This document shows, piece by piece, positions 23,363-32,335 of a stretch of 64,000 bases of DNA (within the stretch, counting starts at the first letter, position 1; every line of letters begins with the position of its first letter). A program made the position numbers and the translations under genes. The DNA is from Selaginella moellendorffii. Lineage: Eukaryota; Streptophyta; Lycopodiopsida; Selaginellales; Selaginellaceae. Under the pieces are notes generated by a model. It was not told the DNA's origin. It ran no database searches and saw nothing but the letters and a program-made list of their open reading frames with translations. The stretch covers positions 117,755-181,754 of the forward strand of contig NW_003314382.1 in assembly GCF_000143415.4 (NCBI RefSeq), read 5' to 3'.

Positions 23363-23891
23363 ATATTTATTTATTTATTTATGTGTGTGTGTATATCGAT
23401 AATAAGCCAACTGGTGCTAAAGTGCAATAAAGTATTATTAGTACTTCATTTTCTCTAACTTTATTCTCTAGATATTATTATATTAGTAAAACAAATATAA
23501 CAACTGTTAAAGTTTTAATTTTAAATTTTTTATTTAAAAATAATTATAAATAATAATACCTAATCATAAATTAATATCTATAATCATGAATTATTATTTA
23601 TTAGTTTTAGTTATATTAAATTTTACAATTGGTATATTATCTGATGAGCCATGTGGTGGATGGATTAATACTTGTAAAATTCTAACACTTGAGCCTTTAT
23701 ACTTAAGTGTTAGTGTAAGTTGTAAAAAAATTGATAAATCTTGGCATCCATCCATTTTTGTAATTGGTCTTTGTAGTTATGAAATTTTATATTGTAATTT
23801 GTATCCAGAAAGGAAAGAAAATAATTTAATTTGTCATGATTATCAAGGACATGAACTTAAACTTAATAAACTTGCAGGAAATAATGATGAG
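23363..23891 (+). repeat. Second copy of the foldback-half + small secreted protein segment
   Basis: 23363-23891 repeats about 21278-21808 with only a few differences, including promoter and coding sequence. It starts at the midpoint of the foldback repeat and stops abruptly at AATAATGATGA, where chromovirus E RNase H sequence begins. Confidence 0.75.
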
Positions 23892-23915
23892 ATGAGTCTG
23901 TTGCGTTTCGCATAG
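23586..23915 (+). pseudogene. Small secreted Cys-rich protein, copy 2, 3'-truncated
   Basis: The first ~101 codons equal copy 1 apart from a few substitutions. The last codons, including the final Cys-Cys, are replaced by sequence from chromovirus E, which adds an unrelated short tail. The signal peptide and six of eight cysteines remain. It is probably a non-functional remnant created by the junction. Confidence 0.55.
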
Positions 23916-25960
23916 CCCGTTTTCTCTTCTGTTGGCAGCTCACCTCTCTAGTGAGCTTCCCGTGCCTCTAAATTCCTTAGCAACACCTCTTGTGCTAGAC
24001 CATTATTCTCATATGCTGTCCGCACATCGTCCCAGAAGGTTGCTGTTGCGCTGGATATCGCCAACTTAAAGCTCGCTTTTCGACTTAGCGCATCTGCCAC
24101 GATGTTGCTCTTCCCAGGCTTGTACAAAATTTCGCAATCAAACTCGGCCAAGGCATTGGCCCACCGACCTTGTTTCCCTCTCAGGTCGGGCTGTGACAAG
24201 AAGTGTTTCGTTGCCACATTGTTCGTGTAAACCTTGAAGTGTCTCCCAAGGTAGTGTTGCCACTCCTTGAGCGCGTTGACCACTGCAAACAATTCCTTCT
24301 CGTGGGCAAGCCACTTCCGTTGAGCCTTGTCCAACTTCTTCGAAAAGAATGCTACTGGATGGTTGTCTTGCTTCAAAACTACGCCCAACACAAAATCCGA
24401 AGCATCTGTTTCTACCTCAAAGTCCTTACCAAAGTTTAGTAATGCCAACACGGGAGCCTTCCTCAACTTCCCTTTGAGGTGGACGAATGTCACCTCACAT
24501 TCCGCTGTCCAAACCATCTTACCTTTTCCTGTTTGGTCCGTTAAGGGCAAAGCTACTCTCGAATAGTGTCTGATAAACTTTCGGTAGTAGTTGCATAGCC
24601 CCAAGAACGCCCTCAACTCATGTACATTCGATGGTCTCTCCCATTCCTGGATCGCTTGGACCTTCTTCGGGTCCACCTTGAGCCCATCTTGGCTCACCAC
24701 ATGCCCAAGAAACTTTACCTCTTGTTGAGCAAAGTCACATTTGCTCTCTTTAGCATACAGTTTGTGTTCCCTTAGTTTCTCAAACACCTTCGCCAAGTGT
24801 TTGGCATGCTCCTCTAGCGTCTCGCTATAGATCAGTATGTCGTCGATATAGACGACCACGAAGTGATCCAGATAAGGTACAAAGATGTGGTTCATCAGCG
24901 CCGAAAACGTTGCCGGCACATTGCATAGCCCGAAGAGCATCACCAGAAACTCAAAGCTCCCATACCTCGTTCGACAGATTGTCTTCTCGACATCTTCCTC
25001 GGCTACCTTGATCTAATAGTATCCTGACCTTAGGTCAATTCTCGAGAAGTATTTTGCCTTTCCCAACCTATCGAACAGGTCCTTAATTCTTGGCAAAGGG
25101 TACTTGTTCTTCTTTGTATACTTGTTGAGCAACCGGTAGTCTATCCACATGTGCATAGAACCATTTTTCTTTTTCACAAATAACACCGGCACCCCATACG
25201 GTGCCTTGCTCACCCTAACATACCCTTTGTCCACCAACTCCTCTAGTTGGCACTTGAGCTCTTTGAGTTCTTTTTCGTTCAAACGATAGGGGGGACGAAC
25301 CACCGCCTCAGCACCCTCGACCAGCTCAATCTTATGTTCTATTAGTTGTGCGGGGGGTAACCCTGCCGATAGCTCCTCCGGCATAGTATCCTGGAATCGG
25401 TCCAACACCCACTGGATCACTAAAAGTACTTTTTCCGTTCCTGTCTTTTTGTCACTCTTCACTAAGAGTAAGCACAAAAAGGCTGCCTTAGTTCCTTTAG
25501 TGAGTTGTCCTCTCGTGGACACCAGGTTTAAGTAGGAATCTTTGGCCTTGCTTTGCCCTACCTTTAGATCCTAGGCCTCCACCCTAGATCTTCTTCCTTG
25601 GGCATTCGCCAGTACCACAAGTTTCCTACCTTGTCCATGCAGGGCTACCACAAACCGATTGAACTAATCCATTCCAAAGATCACGTCAAATTCCACCATG
25701 TCCAACACGGTGAAATCCATGTCTACTTTCCATGTCCCTACTTTGACTCTCGCTTGTCGAAGTACCTCATCGGTGCTTTGGTTACCTTGAACAAACTCTA
25801 TAGTCCTTGGTTCGCCTAGCTGCTGCACCGTTAGTCTGGCTTGCCGGACTATGTCTACAGCCACAAAATTATCCGAAGCACCCGTGTCAATAAGGATCTT
25901 AACAAAGCTACCTCCGAGCTTCCCTCGGAGGGTTAGTAGATGTCGCGAACGATTCTCTAC
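23892..25960 (-). pseudogene. Protease, reverse transcriptase and RNase H of chromovirus E (broken)
   Basis: On the minus strand, from high to low coordinates: an aspartic protease with ILIDTGAS (about 25890), then reverse transcriptase with [46 protein letters not shown], the catalytic YIDDILIYS and FLGHVVSQDGLKVDP, then RNase H with VETDASDFVLG and YTNNVATKHF, ending ADALSRK. In-frame stops lie near 25661-25663 (after the protease), near 25568 and at 25013-25015 in the reverse transcriptase. Each is explicable by a C-to-T or G-to-A change. Beyond 23948 the frame closes and meets the 12.1-kb block at about 23891. Confidence 0.85.
25957..25960. other. Target site duplication of transposon T (CTAC), left
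   Basis: CTAC lies immediately outside the left terminal inverted repeat and is repeated at 31485-31488 outside the right one. Confidence 0.75.
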
Positions 25961-25984
25961 AAGCTCTATTTCGTTAAAGTGGGA
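25961..25984. repeat. Left terminal inverted repeat of transposon T
   Basis: 24 bp, identical in reverse complement to 31461-31484. It is followed by a small hairpin, GTGGGA...TCCCAC. Confidence 0.85.
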
Positions 25985-26307
25985 ATTATCATTATCCCAC
26001 TTGTAAAATAAGGTTTCCAAACCTTTATATAGTATATAAATATAACAAAATTCAACTGCATTGAGGCACATGCCATTTTATTTTAAACAAGGAAATGTCT
26101 ACTCAATCACTTCTCCTCCCCCTGCCACTGCTTCACCTCTCTCTTCTCCTTGTCATCGTCGTCCAATTTCTTTCCATCCTTTTAATATTGGCTCAGTTGC
26201 TCCGAGTCTAGGTGGAGCCCAAGTCCCCATTCAATCTTTACTTTCCCCTTATTAATAAAACAACTTCGTAGACTTCCAATAACATGCTGTAACACGCTGT
26301 AACACTT

Positions 26308-27705
26308 CTAGTATAATGCAAATCCTCTCAAAGAATTGTCTTTTAATATTAATACAATGGCATGGAACCCCATGCCATAATAAGTTACATGCTGATGGAT
26401 GCTGAGTGTGTCATTGACCCCCAGTGTTTTCGAGAGAAGACTCGAGAATTCCTGCAATGGAAATGGCGTGAGGCCACATGCTATGCCACATGCAACGAGG
26501 CTTACCTGCCAGGCGCTAGTTGCTAGTGCACGTCCTTGTCCTGGTTTTTGTGGCTTCTTCAGTTGAACCCAGAGCTTCCGTGTTCGTGCTAATGTCTCGT
26601 GCAGACCCGATTTGTAGCACGTTTCTTGCTTGACATTCTGCGCGTGGGAGATGTATATGATAGATCGGAGGGGCGAGTTGCCTTTTATCAGGCGGACAAC
26701 TCTTGTCTTGAAGACTTTCTTCACCTCCTCGCCCACCATAATATCCACAACTATCTCTTGCATCGCCAAGCTAGAATGCTGCCCGGAGACGGCATAGAAC
26801 CGGATGTTCTGATCGTCCAACACCTTCCTATTGATCAAGTCTGGAAACCTCGTCTCGCCCTTCATTGTTCGGTAGTAGGGGATCACGTCTGCGATGTCGG
26901 GTGTTACTGGACTTGCCAGCATCTTCTGCTTCAGTTTCTCCACCCACTCATCAGATACTAGCCTATGGTTGTATTTGCTTTGGATGTCGATGTGGCTCAC
27001 GTCGATTGTATATACTTTGTTGGAATAGTAACAAGTACTATTATCTGCGACGATTTTTGCTGCCTCTTCTTGCTCTTTCTGCTCTTTGCGGCTCTTCTTT
27101 TTGGTGGGTGTAGTGTTCGAACCCGAGGCAATGGCATCACCGAGTAGCTTCTTTTTTGGAGCAGGAGAGTCGGACGTCGACTTGAGCTTGACCACCCTTT
27201 TCTGCTTCGGGGTAGTTTCTAGATCGACCCCCTTCCCCTTCGCTTCGCGAACTGGAGTCACTCTCAACGGCTCAATGTTGGAATATAGTTTTTGAACATC
27301 GCCGTAGGTGAGGTCTGTGGATTCCATGTGATCTTCATAGACCCGCAGCGTCTTTGAAATTGTGGGCCTCCTGGACAACCTCTCCCTAGCTCCCTCTAGG
27401 AATTCCTCATAGCCGCTGCCCCCCTCCGGGAAGCCGTTAGGATGTGCAAGGTGGATCTTGAAGGCGGACGCTGTCTCTACCACAAGTGCCAGTCCATATT
27501 CTTGCATGGAACTGCATAGAGTGTCTATCACTTGGATGAGGATCCCCATGCATTCTTTTCTCCCACCATCTGTGTTGTACAGCCTCAGATCCTCGCCTTC
27601 CATCCCGAAAGTCCAACTGGTGAGCTCCTCCCCCTTCTCTGCATCCACATTGACAGTGGCTGGAAGAAGAACGCAATTCCTCGCCTGTTCAGAAATGCAC
27701 AACAA
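26308..27705 (-). CDS. Transposon T ORF with ParB-like domain
   Basis: An open frame of 465 codons. The N-terminal third (residues 1-150) is of unknown type. A Lys-rich linker follows (about 165-220, with KKKLL and TKKKSRKEQKEQEE), a likely nuclear signal. A domain at about 230-350 then resembles the ParB N-terminal/sulfiredoxin-like fold: IDVSHID, a YNHRL word in the place of the usual NxR, then FYAVSGQHSSLAMQE in place of the ParB GxHR box, then a TRVVRLI strand. In the usual motif the last position is Arg; here it is Ser. The C-terminus is hydrophobic and unassigned. No ATG opens the frame at 27705, and a TTG sits there. The sequence TTTCTGAACAG just inside looks like a 3' splice site, so the first exon probably lies upstream near the palindrome cluster at 27740-27898. 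Function is unknown. Confidence 0.5.
   Translation of the reverse strand: MLCISEQARNCVLLPATVNVDAEKGEELTSWTFGMEGEDLRLYNTDGGRKECMGILIQVIDTLCSSMQEYGLALVVETASAFKIHLAHPNGFPEGGSGYEEFLEGARERLSRRPTISKTLRVYEDHMESTDLTYGDVQKLYSNIEPLRVTPVREAKGKGVDLETTPKQKRVVKLKSTSDSPAPKKKLLGDAIASGSNTTPTKKKSRKEQKEQEEAAKIVADNSTCYYSNKVYTIDVSHIDIQSKYNHRLVSDEWVEKLKQKMLASPVTPDIADVIPYYRTMKGETRFPDLINRKVLDDQNIRFYAVSGQHSSLAMQEIVVDIMVGEEVKKVFKTRVVRLIKGNSPLRSIIYISHAQNVKQETCYKSGLHETLARTRKLWVQLKKPQKPGQGRALATSAWQVSLVACGIACGLTPFPLQEFSSLLSKTLGVNDTLSIHQHVTYYGMGFHAIVLILKDNSLRGFALY
26357..26378. repeat. 22-bp palindrome copy 1 of transposon T
   Basis: Half-site ATGGCATGG, spacer AACC, then CCATGCCAT. It lies inside the ParB-like ORF near its 3' end. 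Confidence 0.75.
26463..26484. repeat. 22-bp palindrome copy 2 of transposon T
   Basis: ATGGCGTGAGG followed by CCACATGCTAT, two mismatches from the consensus. It lies inside the ParB-like ORF. Confidence 0.75.
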
Positions 27706-27739
27706 TTAGAGCTGACAGATGAAAAGCTAGCAGTTGGAA

Positions 27740-27898
27740 ATAACGTGAGGCCACATGCCATTCACCACTGCATCAGATGTCTTGAGGCTGCATCCTAAGA
27801 TGGCGTGAGGCTACACGCCATCTGTAATTGGACTGCACTCGAGAGCCCAATCGGTGCATGCCAATGTTGCTACTGAATGGCATGTGGCCTCATGCCAT
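27740..27898. promoter_or_regulatory. Cluster of three 22-bp palindromes upstream of the ParB-like ORF
   Basis: Copies at 27740-27761, 27800-27821 and 27877-27898 (half-site ATGGCATGTGG then CCTCATGCCAT in the last, which is closest to perfect). All three lie within 200 bp upstream of the open frame of the minus-strand gene. This is where a self-binding protein of the transposon could act on promoter or transposition; that role is inference. Confidence 0.6.
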
Positions 27899-28119
27899 TT
27901 TCTACTTGGCCTAAAAGACTTACCATTTGAAGCCGAATGGAGGCGTGACAATCGAGGCCGGACTCGCTGGCGAATGTGCACTGTGTGTGCAGCGGATCGT
28001 AGCAGCAAGGCTACTCTGCCACTTACAGTTGGAGAGTGGCGCTGAAATCTCCCGGGACGCCAAGTGGGCTGCGTGTGGGTGGCAGAGTGGGCGGCGGAGT
28101 TGGCGGCGAAGTTACAAAC

Positions 28120-28480
28120 TGGGTGTGTCTTGAAGTGGACGCCGATGCACACGAGCGCGATGCGAGCGCGAGTGTGATGCAAGCGTGAGTGGACGCCGAT
28201 GCACACGAGAAACCTATAGAGAAGGTAGATGAGCACGAATGTGAGCGTGATCGCGAGTGGGAGCACGATGCGAGCGCGAGTGTGCGAGCGCGAGTATGAT
28301 GCAAAACCTAACCTCACACGCGCGAAATGTCACGACGGTTGGTAATCCCGCAACGTCATCATTCCTCGGACTTGGGCGCCACCATTAATTTCTGGATCGC
28401 CGCGCGCATGCATGCACGTGAAATCCAAAAGAAATCCGCAACGTCATCATTCCTCGGACTGCATGCACGCGAAATCCAAA
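28120..28480. repeat. CpG-rich imperfect tandem repeats in transposon T
   Basis: GTGGACGCCGATGCACACGAG occurs at about 28135 and 28191, amid GAGCGCGAGTGTGATGC-type units. An ~85-bp unit beginning CGCAACGTCATCATTCCTCGG and ending GAAATCCAAAAGAAA then occurs twice in tandem (about 28349 and 28435). Open frames on the minus strand here are products of the repetition. Confidence 0.65.
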
Positions 28481-29700
28481 AGAAAGATCATGATTGGGAT
28501 ATCATTTAATACCCTTGCTATATTTATACCATGCATGATTGGATATTCCAAAGCATCTTGTATTTCCAAAAATGCCAGATGTTCAGCTAAATAAAGAATG
28601 GTATACAATGTCCTTCTTGATGATCTTGCAAAGAAGCATCTCGATCAGACACCACATGAGACCACACGAGCCTTACAATGTTTCAGGGGCATTTGCCATA
28701 GATCTGACCGTTATTTTGCTCCAAGATTCTACAGTTTGGTGTGCATTGACCTTTCCATCGACATTGCAAAGGGACATCACAATCAAATGCGGGATCACAA
28801 GAAACCAACTTCACTAACTCTGGTTTCACCAAGATCTACGTAAGGAGTTATGAAATGAAAGGACCCTCTTTATTGAAATGTGTTTATGGTCCTAGGGGCA
28901 TTGTGACATATCAAAGGATTTTGCATCAAGTTCTGTATTTGCATGTTTATCAAGCTACTGAATTGCTAAACCCTAAACCCTCCCTAAATATGTGGCAAAT
29001 GCTGCGTGAAGAAAGATGCCCTTTCTGGGCAAATGCTGTAAGAGGCAGATGCCGAGCAGATGTATTTTAGGCTAGCAAAGGGGACAAACGAAAGCTAGCT
29101 ATAAACATGACGGGATGCAAATAGATTACTAGGCTGGTCCTGCGAAAATCAAAAACCATAATTGAAAACATTGAAAATGCAAAAAGAAAGGTTTATAATA
29201 TTTTTGAATTTTTAAGCAACCAAAGGAATGTAAGTAGGGCATATGTTTGTAAGTTTAAAAATGCCTCAACCACTTAAATTCCCAAGTAAATAAAGCTGTT
29301 TCTATTTTTGGTACAGGTAAACTTTATAGCATGTGGGTTCATGCAATTTTGAACCCAAAAATGCACCAAAAAATGCTCGACTAGCATTATTCTTTGAATG
29401 GTGTGTGGCCTTATATTGCCATAAATGGACGTACATACACAGCATAATTATTCCTTTACACGGCGAATAATCTTGGCGCGGATCGCTGACATGGCATGGC
29501 AAAGTTCGAATCACTGACATGGCATAGCTGGATCGAGGCAAGGACATGATGTAACAAAGTTCAATGTCCGATAGCAAAGTCTAGAAGCTACTCAGTTTGA
29601 AATTTGTCAGAGGAATCATAAGATCTGGTTTGTTAGAGGATTTGATGTGACGTTCAAGCGTGTGTTATTTTTGAATTCTCGAACTCATTCCTAGGTCTAT
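28481..29700. other. Central non-coding part of transposon T
   Basis: Moderately AT-rich sequence with no frame that shows domain character. A degenerate copy of the 22-bp palindrome (ATGGTGTGTGGCC...GCCAT) is at 29398-29422. AACCCTAAACCCTC near 28973 is a chance or real telo-box-like word. Confidence 0.4.
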
Positions 29701-29903
29701 CATTTTTGTGCGCCGTGTTCTTGGTTCTGCTGAGCGCAGTGAGCGCTGCTTGTGTAAGCGGCGTTGTGAGCTGTGGTTTATGCGTCTACAAGCGGTTGCG
29801 GCATTGCGAGCGCCATTGCGAGCGGCAGTTTATGCGAGTGGCAGTTTGTGCGAGCGGCGCTACGAGAAGTTGCGGTGGTGCGAGCAGCGCTATGGTACCA
29901 CTA

Positions 29904-30092
29904 ATGGTATGAGGGCTCATGCCATCTTGGGGCTTGCAAGTTCATCACTAGCATATTGCCAATAGTTTCTTTACTTGCCTGTAGCTGTGTGTTTATCAAG
30001 ATGGCATGAGGGCTCATGCCAATTTTGTGAATGTGAAATTTCACGTGGGTGTCAATAGCATGTTTGAATAATGGCATGTGGCCTCATGCTAT
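29904..30092. promoter_or_regulatory. Cluster of three 22-bp palindromes upstream of the plus-strand ORF
   Basis: Copies at 29904-29925, 30001-30022 and 30071-30092 (ATGGCATGAGG or ATGGCATGTGG half-sites followed by near-complements). The last ends 85 bp before the ATG at 30178. With the 27.7-27.9 kb cluster, each of the two divergent genes has three sites in front of it. Confidence 0.6.
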
Positions 30093-30177
30093 TGAGGTTG
30101 TTTAGTATGTTATGATTTAGGCCATTCTCCAATCATTTTTTGTATGGTCTTAACTTCTTTTCTGCACTTTCAGAATG

Positions 30178-31020
30178 GCCTCTGCAAGTGCGACGCATGT
30201 TCCCTTCGTGGATCTTAAGAACCGTGCTACATGGATTTAGGCAAAGGTGTTTCTACACAACCCCGAGGGGGAGGTGGTAGCTGAGGGCTTAGCCACAGTT
30301 GTCGATCCAAAAGATGCGGTTGCTAATCAAGAATTGGGCTGGGATGATATTGGAGTTGCGATTTTAGAGGTTGTTGACACAGAAGAAAACAGTCTGACTA
30401 TTGGAAGCATTGTGCGGTGGAAATTGAGGCACTTAGTGTTTGAGAATGTGAAGGATTCACAATCAAACACCACTACAACTGATGACAGAACATCTCTTCA
30501 TGGGAAAAGAAAGTACACCTTCCTAAAGCGCAGCCAAAGGGATCTGAGCAACGAACCGAAAAGGCAGAAAATGGCGATGGAGGTTTGAATGGTCTCGACA
30601 GTTGCTTGTTGCAAGAGGAGGTGCTGTCAACATGCTGATTGGGATGCTATTGAAGAGGAAAGAGCAAGATACAAGACATTGTCCTGGAAGGCAGCTCGCA
30701 ATTTTGTGTATAAGGCATTACGGTCATCTGTTGATGCTTCAGAACATCAGGTGGGGGGCATGGTCTTCCAGAGGGGTTTGGTCTGCATGAAGGCATGGAG
30801 AATCATTTATGGAGTCCCTCGAACCACATTCTACAGAATCAAAACTGAGTTCGAGGAACAAAAGGTTCAACAGGCAGTCCATGGGAACGATGGTACTCAC
30901 AAAACCAGGGGTCACGTTATATATGGAGAGGCAATCTTCAAGAGGTTTGTCGAGACATGTAGCGAGCAGCAACCACATAAAACTCGCCTCTTGGAAGATG
31001 GAACTCGAGACACCCAATGA
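30178..31020 (+). pseudogene. Transposon T plus-strand gene, transposase-like N-terminal part, with stop codons
   Basis: From ATG at 30178 (MASASATHVPFVDLKNR) the frame meets TAG at 30238. It then stays open from 30241 to 30585 (acidic, then KRKYTFLKRSQRDLSNEPKRQK, a likely nuclear signal), meets TGA, and reopens to 31020. The last part holds a Cys-rich start (CCKRRCC) and the pattern VGGMVFQRGLVCMKAWRII followed by YGVPRTTFYRIK, HGNDGTHKTRG and F...CS. After another TGA it continues LPSMYTKGAILEDVNREL. This order (C..AF/W..., helix-turn-helix-like YGVPRTTFYRI, HGN..H, LP..T..) recalls the N-terminal region of a widespread uncharacterised eukaryotic transposon protein, but no DDE catalytic domain follows. 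I infer a damaged or internally deleted transposase. Confidence 0.45.
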
Positions 31021-31460
31021 GTTCTCCCTTCCATGTATACCAAGGGGGCCATATTGGAAGATGTGAATCGGGAACTCCAGACTAGCAATGCCTCTTGCTA
31101 CACCTTCACAATTAGATTCGTTAGAAAAAGATAACATTGAATAATATCTAAATGTTCTCACCATTAAGTTATATGTCTAGCTAATAGGAATGACGTTCAT
31201 CTTGGAAAGCTCACCACACGCTCAATGAACAAACAAATAGTGTGTGTGCGCATGCCATCGCTCTTCTTTAGCTTCAGATTCGGCTTGTTCACCTTGACAA
31301 TGAGATTTATTATACAACCAGATGGACTCAGTCTGGACACAAAGTCACCGCGCTAGTCACCATGCCCCAGATATGTCTAGCCCCTGGACAAAAAACATAT
31401 AATTTCACGTCATTTTCAAATACTTGAAAATTTGTACCTAGTCCCATTTTACTGAATAAA

Positions 31461-31484
31461 TCCCACTTTAACGAAATAGAGCTT
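31461..31484. repeat. Right terminal inverted repeat of transposon T
   Basis: 24 bp, the exact reverse complement of 25961-25984, followed by the CTAC duplication at 31485-31488. Confidence 0.85.
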
Positions 31485-31752
31485 CTACCAAAGTTGCTCG
31501 TGTAATGAGTAACTTTGAGTTAGGGACTGGATCACATACCTCAGTTTGGACTTCACCCAACTTGATGGCCATATTGGCTCTGGCCTTCTTTGGGTAGGGA
31601 CATTCCCTCGAAAAGTGTTCCGCTTCACCGCAGTTGTAGCATATGTTGTTTCCCACGCTGCTATACAACTTGACCTTTTTATCCATGGGTTTGTCTCTTT
31701 TCGCTTGACTCCCCCACGTACTTGCTCGCTGGCCACCGGATTTGCCTTTCTG
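31485..31752 (-). pseudogene. C-terminal gag (zinc knuckle) of chromovirus E
   Basis: Minus-strand frame with a retroviral CCHC knuckle, CYNCGEAEHFSREC, preceded by a basic Gly/Lys/Arg stretch. Upstream gag (capsid) and the 5' untranslated region are absent: the frame runs straight into a poly-C tract at 31753 that belongs to the LTR. At the other end it is cut by transposon T, and the frame resumes at 25960. Confidence 0.8.
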
Positions 31753-32168
31753 CCCCCCCCCCCCCCTTGGGAGACGCACGCTTTGGGCTTTCACCTCTTG
31801 ACCCGTATTAGTACTCGGACTTAGTCTCTGGCTCGATCTTGGACTCGATCTCGGATCCGACTTCGGATTCGGTCTCAGACTCGATCTCGGACTCGATCTC
31901 GGACCCGATCTTAGACCCGACCTCGGACTTGATCTCGGACTCAGTCTTGGACCCGATTTCGGATCTCGGACTCCGTCTCAAGCTCGGTCTCGAACTCGGT
32001 CTCCGAGTCGATCTCGAACTCGATTCCGGACTCTATCTCGAGCTTGGTCTTAGAGTCGGTCTTGGACTCGATCTTAGACTTGGTCCCATCCGATGAACTC
32101 TTTATCATTTTGGTCATGCTTTCAGGGCTCCTTTAGCCTACGACACCTCGGTGAGTTGGTTCCTTACA
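31753..32168 (-). mobile_element. 5' LTR of chromovirus E, partial
   Basis: It matches the last 431 bp of the LTR at 8844-10008, from the poly-C tract through the minisatellite to CTTACA. The remaining ~735 bp of the LTR and the start of gag are missing. Outside it lies CCAAC at 32169-32173, the same 5 bp that precede the other LTR. Differences between the two LTRs are mainly unit number in the minisatellite plus scattered substitutions. Confidence 0.8.
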
Positions 32169-32335
32169 CCAACCCAATAACCTAAAGATAATTAACCCTA
32201 AGTATCCCAAAACTCTTTAAAAATTGAAAAAAGGGGTGCATTCTTGTTCATAGACCCTTTCCCTCTATATTTAACCTTTATAGATCATCTCTCAAGTCAT
32301 TCATTTTAGTTGCTTATAAATACGTGGTTTATCTA
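32169..32335 (+). repeat. Right half of the target repeat of chromovirus E (family F)
   Basis: After the CCAAC duplication, the words ATCCCAAAACT, TTGAAAAAAGGGGTGCA, CCCTTTCCCTCTATATTTAA and TAGATCATCTCTCAAGTC follow in the same order as at 33466-33590 and 33770-33890. Joined to 8804-8843, this reconstitutes one uninterrupted family-F unit. Confidence 0.65.

Larger units (their letters stand above)
25961..31484. mobile_element. DNA transposon T with 24-bp terminal inverted repeats
   Basis: 25961-25984 and 31461-31484 are perfect reverse complements over 24 bp (terminus AAGCTCTATTTCGT..., ending GTGGGA). A 4-bp CTAC duplication lies outside each end. Removing the 5,524-bp element with one CTAC brings gag-side and protease-side sequence of chromovirus E into one continuous reading frame, which shows directly that it inserted into E. 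It holds two divergent genes (minus 26308-27705, plus 30178-31020), nine copies of a 22-bp palindrome and a CpG-rich tandem stretch. A 4-bp duplication is compatible with several class II superfamilies. I cannot assign one. Confidence 0.85.

Noticed and set aside
11770-23891. Helitron as the vehicle of the 12.1-kb block
   Set aside because: I found no 5' TC and 3' CTRR with hairpin at the junctions, and pol sequence is lost at the join, which a Helitron would not cause.
27811-28317. 168-codon minus-strand frame in transposon T
   Set aside because: It reads CpG-rich tandem repeats and has no domain character.
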